From positions 1 through 49,095 of the forward strand of contig JAIXLE010000027.1 in NCBI GenBank assembly GCA_026931725.1: 49,095 nucleotides of DNA, written 5' to 3'. Positions 45,164 to 49,095 of this stretch are shown here, piece after piece. The notes under the pieces are model-generated. The model had not been told where the DNA came from, made no database searches, and saw nothing but the letters and a program-made list of their open reading frames with translations. Numbering within the stretch: position 1 is the first letter of the stretch; every line of letters begins with the position of its first letter. The position numbers were made by a program, and so were the translations under genes. Source of the stretch: Bacteroidales bacterium (GTDB lineage: Bacteria; Planctomycetota; Planctomycetia; Gemmatales; Gemmataceae).

Positions 45164-46154
45164 CGTGGCCGCTCCCTTTCTCGGTCGTCATCGCTTGGGC
45201 TTCCCGAGGGTTAGCATACGGATCGGGTGATGGTTCGGAACGCCCCACGACCAGGAGAATGAGGGCACACAGCACCTCGAACGCGGTCCAGACCAATCGG
45301 AGGGCCACCGCCGTGACCGCCGCTACCCCCGCCGCCGCGGTTCCCGTGAACGGAGCCAGTTGCGGGATCAACACTTGCTGCAAGACGAACTCCCGCGCCC
45401 CCAACCCGCCGGGGCTTACCAGCACCACGAACCCCGCCACATACGACAAGGCCACCGCCGCCAAGTCTTCCGCGAATTCCACGGGTGTCAAATGGATTTC
45501 ATCATGAACAATCGCCCGAAGAGTAAACCATAATGATAACCCCAGGCAGCACCAACCCAAAGAATCCTGAAGCAATCCGCGTAACAGCAACCGTACCGGC
45601 GGGTTCGGCAATCGGCGAATGAACCGTGTCGCCACCCCCAACGCGATGGGAAGGAAGGCGATCCCCAGTAAAGCCACTCCTTGCGGCGAAGCCAGCGTCA
45701 ACCCGATCCGCTCTCCGGCGAACGACAGCAGGCACACCCCGATCAGTGCCCCGGCAGACATGCTCGTCAGCGTTTCATACGTTGCCGTCACGGCGATGAT
45801 GGTTGCGGAAAGCCCGTGGTGGCGTAGTAGACCCACCCGCAACACCAACACCCAGGCTTTGCCCGGAACATACTTCCCGAACTGGCTGACAAAATATGCC
45901 CGCAACCCGACAAACCAAGGGACATGCGCCCCCTGATTGCGCAGCAGCGACACCCAAAAGCTCCCCCAGATCGTGTGCGTAACCAAGTAGAGGAAGCCAG
46001 CCGGGATCAGATACGCAAATCGCGCCGACTGAATATGCTTCCAGACATCAGGGTGCCGTAATAATCGCTCGAAGTGCCAGGCAACCGCGACGATCAACAC
46101 CGCTGCGACAATCGCTTTGAACGCCAACAGAATTCGTTTACGGAGTGGTGACAT
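45156..46154 (-). CDS. Lysylphosphatidylglycerol synthase-like membrane protein (UPF0104/YbhN)
   Basis: A 332-residue membrane protein matching the transmembrane part of the lysylphosphatidylglycerol synthase/flippase family (UPF0104), without the C-terminal aminoacyltransferase domain. It has about eight hydrophobic helices, with FGKYVPGKAWVLVLRVGLL near residue 85 and VSPGGLGAREFVL near 265 as the most characteristic segments. Such domains are linked to lipid flipping or to glycolipid synthesis. The start at 46154 is chosen because residues before it in the longer frame are polar and unlike the family. It is the first gene of the three-gene membrane glycosylation set. Confidence 0.8.
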   Translation of the reverse strand: MSPLRKRILLAFKAIVAAVLIVAVAWHFERLLRHPDVWKHIQSARFAYLIPAGFLYLVTHTIWGSFWVSLLRNQGAHVPWFVGLRAYFVSQFGKYVPGKAWVLVLRVGLLRHHGLSATIIAVTATYETLTSMSAGALIGVCLLSFAGERIGLTLASPQGVALLGIAFLPIALGVATRFIRRLPNPPVRLLLRGLLQDSLGWCCLGLSLWFTLRAIVHDEIHLTPVEFAEDLAAVALSYVAGFVVLVSPGGLGAREFVLQQVLIPQLAPFTGTAAAGVAAVTAVALRLVWTAFEVLCALILLVVGRSEPSPDPYANPREAQAMTTEKGSGHDA

Positions 46155-46405
46155 GGAGAGAGATTGTACGAAACCGTCACCCAAAGGAGAGCCGAACTGG
46201 GTGCGGAGAACGCCCAGATGCGGAAAGTCCAATCGACCCAATCGGCAAAATCAGTGCTGGAACCGGGGCCGGAATGACACCCTGCGGCATCGCAACAATG
46301 CCTGGAAAACGGAACCGAGTTGTCGTAATCCGATCGGCCTGATAACTTCACAGTTCCGGCACGGTTCGGCACACCGACACGCTTGGCCGGTTTGAGGAAC
46401 CGCGA

Positions 46406-47890
46406 ATGTCTGAATCCAACCCGCCCGCTGCTCCCCAGCCTGAATCGGTTTCTTCAGGGGCTACTCCCGTTGGCGCGGATGCTCTGGTGTCCGATCCGAC
46501 CGCCGCCCGCCCCGCCCCGCCGAACCCCGGCCCGCCTCGGCGTGGAGATCGGCCATTCCCCCGAGGCGAACGCCCCAAGCTGGATAGTTCCAAGCCGCCA
46601 GCGCTCGCACCGAGGGATTTTGCCGCCGCGAAGCCGAATCGCCGGATGCTGGATGCCAGTATCGAAGCGGAACTCGAAGCCGCGATGGCCGGTTTTGATG
46701 TCTCTCATACCGTCGCCAAGCCAGAAACACCGGCACGCTCGGCTCAGGTGCCCGGCCAATCGACCCGGAAATCGGGCACGATTGTCAGCATTCATGGCAA
46801 AGATGTCTTCGTGGACATCCCCGGCGGTCGCAGCCAAGGTGTGTTGCCGATTCAACAGTTTGAAGGCCAACTCCCGAAAATTGGTGATCGCGTCGAATTC
46901 GACATCGAAGGTTACGATTCCGCGAATGGGCTCCTCCGCCTAACCATGGAAGGTGCCGCCCAGGTGGTCACGGACTGGTCGAGTGTCGCGGTCGGTATGG
47001 TGGTCGAAGCCAAAATCACCGGGGCCAACAAGAACAAAACCGGGCTGATGATCGAAGTCAACGGCATCCGTGGTTTCATGCCCGCCAGTCAAATCGATCT
47101 CTACCGTACTGAGAATATCGAAGCCCTCGTCAATCAACGGCTCAAAGTCGTGGTCAGTGAAGTGGACCCGGCCGAACGGAACCTCATCGTCAGCCGCCGA
47201 ACACTGCTCGAACGGGAACGCGAACAGCAACGCGAACAATTCTGGGCGGGTATCGAAGTGGGCCAACGCCGCACGGGCACGGTGAAAAGCATCAAGCCGT
47301 TCGGTGCCTTCGTGGATCTCGGCGGCGCGGATGGGATGATCCCCGTTTCGGAACTGAGCTGGGGCCGCATCAACGATCCTTCCGAAGTCGTCGCCATAGG
47401 TCAGACAGTGGAAGTGGTGATTGATCGCCTGGACCGGGAAACCCGCAAGATCGGCCTCAGTCTCCGGGCGCTGGTCCGCAGCCCCTGGGCCGACTTCGCG
47501 GAACAGAACCGGATTGGCTCCCGCGTAACGGGTACGGTGACCCGGATCATGGATTTCGGCGCATTCGTCGAAGTGGCCCCCGGTATCGAAGGGCTGGTTC
47601 ACGTTTCCGAACTCTCGACCCAACGGGTGCGGCGCGTGCGCGAGGTGGTGCAGGAAGGGCAGGCGATTGAGGTGGAAATCCTCAGTATCGACACCCAGGC
47701 TCGCCGCATGTCTTTGTCGCTGAAATCCCTGAAAGCCGAAGCGGAGTCCGCGGAAGAAGCCGCCGCAGCCGCCGAGGAAGAAGCCGACCGCAAAGAAGCC
47801 GACGAACGGATGACGAACCGTACCGCGAATCCGAGTTTGCGTGGCGGCATCGGTTCGGGCAAGCCTCTGTTCGAGATGCCCGGCCAATAA
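46406..47890 (+). CDS. S1-domain RNA-binding protein (ribosomal protein S1-like)
   Basis: A 494-residue protein with four S1 domains at about 118-185, 195-265, 285-355 and 370-440. The third and fourth are the most typical (GTVKSIKPFGAFVDLGGADGMIPVSELSW and TGTVTRIMDFGAFVEVAPGIEGLVHVSEL). An extended Pro/Ala/Arg-rich disordered N-terminus (about 1-110) precedes them, and a Glu/Ala-rich tail follows. Classical E. coli S1 has six domains, so this may be either the planctomycete S1 or a second S1-like RNA-binding protein. GAGGAA (46394-46399) lies 6 bases before the ATG. Confidence 0.88.
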   Translation: MSESNPPAAPQPESVSSGATPVGADALVSDPTAARPAPPNPGPPRRGDRPFPRGERPKLDSSKPPALAPRDFAAAKPNRRMLDASIEAELEAAMAGFDVSHTVAKPETPARSAQVPGQSTRKSGTIVSIHGKDVFVDIPGGRSQGVLPIQQFEGQLPKIGDRVEFDIEGYDSANGLLRLTMEGAAQVVTDWSSVAVGMVVEAKITGANKNKTGLMIEVNGIRGFMPASQIDLYRTENIEALVNQRLKVVVSEVDPAERNLIVSRRTLLEREREQQREQFWAGIEVGQRRTGTVKSIKPFGAFVDLGGADGMIPVSELSWGRINDPSEVVAIGQTVEVVIDRLDRETRKIGLSLRALVRSPWADFAEQNRIGSRVTGTVTRIMDFGAFVEVAPGIEGLVHVSELSTQRVRRVREVVQEGQAIEVEILSIDTQARRMSLSLKSLKAEAESAEEAAAAAEEEADRKEADERMTNRTANPSLRGGIGSGKPLFEMPGQ

Positions 47891-47941
47891 ACGAACAGGA
47901 ACCCCATCGCACGGGAATCCGTGGTGGATGCGGTTTGACTA

Positions 47942-47966
47942 CAGGTAGGCCGTCGCGGCCTGCCTG
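47942..47966 (+). terminator. Hairpin after the S1-domain gene
   Basis: An 11-bp stem with one T-G pair (47942-47952 with 47956-47966) and a TCG loop starts 52 bases after the stop codon. There is no T-tract. The rest of the gap (47967-48156) includes an AT-rich patch at 48068-48098 (TTGCGA, TATACT, TAGAAT) that probably holds the promoter of the next kinase, but no hexamer pair has proper spacing. Confidence 0.45.
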
Positions 47967-48156
47967 CCTCATGGTCTTGGTGAGATCCTTCTCAACCCCA
48001 CTTCCATTCGCTCCTTTCATCGTTTTTGCACGCTGACTTTTCGATCCTGTCAGAATTCACCGGACTGTTGCGAAGATTTGACTTATACTGCATAGAATAA
48101 CGCGGTTCGTTTCTCCTGATCCCGTCCACTAGCCCCTCGAACGACGGAGTGAACTG

Positions 48157-49095
48157 ATGCCTGCCCCGGCCAATAATGACGAGTTTGTGGACCTCGTCGT
48201 GCGTAGCGGGGTGGTGGAAGAAGCCAAGCTGAAATCCCACTTATCGCAACTCCGCGAACAGAATCAAATCCCGCCTAGCCCGAATCAGCTCGCGGGTGTC
48301 CTCGTGCGGGATGGGATTCTGACCTACTTTCAAGCCGATCAGATCCTCCAGGGTAAGTGGAAACGATTCTCCATCGGCAAATACCGCGTGTTGGAAAAGC
48401 TCGGTACCGGCGGCATGGGGCAAGTGTTTCTCTGTGAACACAAGTTCATGAAGCGACGTGTCGCCGTCAAGGTGTTACCCGCCGCGAAAGCGACCGACCC
48501 TGCTTCACTCGAACGGTTTTACCGCGAAGCCCGCGCCGTGGCGGCATTGGACCACCCGAACATCGTCCGCGCCTACGACATCGACCAGGACGCGGGCTTG
48601 CACTTCATCGTCATGGAATATGTGGATGGGACCAACCTCCAGGATCTCGTCAAGAAAGTCGGGCCACTCGATTACACCCGTGCTTGCCATTACATTTACG
48701 GCTGCGCTGTGGGCCTCCAACATGCGCACGAAATGGGCCTCGTCCACCGCGACATTAAGCCCGGCAACATCCTCGTCGACCGGGCCGGTGTGGTGAAGAT
48801 TCTGGATATGGGGTTGGCCCGATTCTTCCACGATGAAGACGATAAGCTCACCAAAAAATACGACGAAAATATCCTCGGTACCGCGGATTACGTCGCGCCG
48901 GAACAGGCTCTCGACAGTCATTCCGTCGATATCCGGGCAGACATTTACTCTTTGGGTGCGACGTTCTACTACCTGCTCAGCAATCAAGCGCTGTTCCCCG
49001 ATGGTTCGGTTGCCCAAAAACTGCTCTGGCATCAGACCCGCGAACCCGCCCCGATTCAGTCGATTCGTCCCGACCTTCCTCCCGATCTGGCCGCC
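48157..49095 (+). CDS. Ser/Thr protein kinase, cut by the window end
   Basis: The first 313 codons of a Hanks-type kinase, open to the last base of the window. A short N-terminal helical region (about 1-70; [19 protein letters not shown] and [21 protein letters not shown]) is common in planctomycete kinases. The kinase domain starts at about residue 72 with [10 protein letters not shown], then VAVKVL, the catalytic HRDIKPGN near residue 198, LDMGLAR in place of DFG, and [10 protein letters not shown]. The domain is complete up to the later helices. GGAG before the ATG supports the start. Whether it has a membrane helix or sensor domain cannot be seen. Confidence 0.9.
   Translation, partial: MPAPANNDEFVDLVVRSGVVEEAKLKSHLSQLREQNQIPPSPNQLAGVLVRDGILTYFQADQILQGKWKRFSIGKYRVLEKLGTGGMGQVFLCEHKFMKRRVAVKVLPAAKATDPASLERFYREARAVAALDHPNIVRAYDIDQDAGLHFIVMEYVDGTNLQDLVKKVGPLDYTRACHYIYGCAVGLQHAHEMGLVHRDIKPGNILVDRAGVVKILDMGLARFFHDEDDKLTKKYDENILGTADYVAPEQALDSHSVDIRADIYSLGATFYYLLSNQALFPDGSVAQKLLWHQTREPAPIQSIRPDLPPDLAA

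Overview
The window looks like a chromosomal segment of a GC-rich planctomycete, most likely family Gemmataceae. This rests on recognised protein families, not on a marker gene. Typical planctomycete families present are the DUF1549/DUF1553 cytochrome-like protein with a DUF1501 partner, a cytochrome-type domain fused to WD40 repeats, a DUF1571 protein, Ser/Thr kinases with unusual accessory regions, and a solitary giant alpha-2-macroglobulin. I found no rRNA, tRNA or CRISPR array.

Layout. Positions 1-260 hold structured non-coding sequence that may be a group II intron fragment. A 2009-residue alpha-2-macroglobulin (272-6301, minus) follows, facing a small cyclic-nucleotide-binding-fold protein. 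From 7258 to 16228 the plus strand carries an exported-protein cluster: DUF1549/DUF1553, DUF1501, a pre-peptidase-domain protein, a Tat-type esterase-like protein and a HEAT-repeat protein. Next comes a signalling and stress block (16390-19649): a soluble histidine kinase, a response regulator with an XRE-type output, and an HtrA protease. A Bax-inhibitor-like membrane protein and a DUF1571 protein follow.

From 21865 to 26191 lie a minus-strand set (DUF309, LON-domain protein, thiol peroxidase), an orphan GspF/PilC-like protein and a GT39/ArnT-like glycosyltransferase. Positions 26200-27600 are a decayed transposon zone with an IS630-type remnant and a second, probably ISAzo13-type, remnant. 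A secreted sialidase and MsrB follow.

The minus-strand operon 32006-29729 is the most unusual part: a large unrecognised protein, a protein with an eIF1/SUI1 domain behind an unusual N-terminal domain, and a stand-alone FtsH-type M41 peptidase domain, with overlapping or nearly overlapping reading frames.

The rest holds a cytochrome-WD40 protein, a small exported protein, a coiled-coil-like protein, trpS with a clear intrinsic terminator, a zinc-ribbon transmembrane Ser/Thr kinase, an RluA-type pseudouridine synthase, an FHA-GAF-AAA-Fis sigma-54 activator, a translationally coupled membrane glycosylation operon (flippase-like protein, GT2, GT-C-like protein), a four-S1-domain RNA-binding protein, and the start of a second Ser/Thr kinase cut by the window end. 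Start sites were re-chosen from ribosome binding sites, family boundaries and neighbouring frames; several differ from the longest possible frame.
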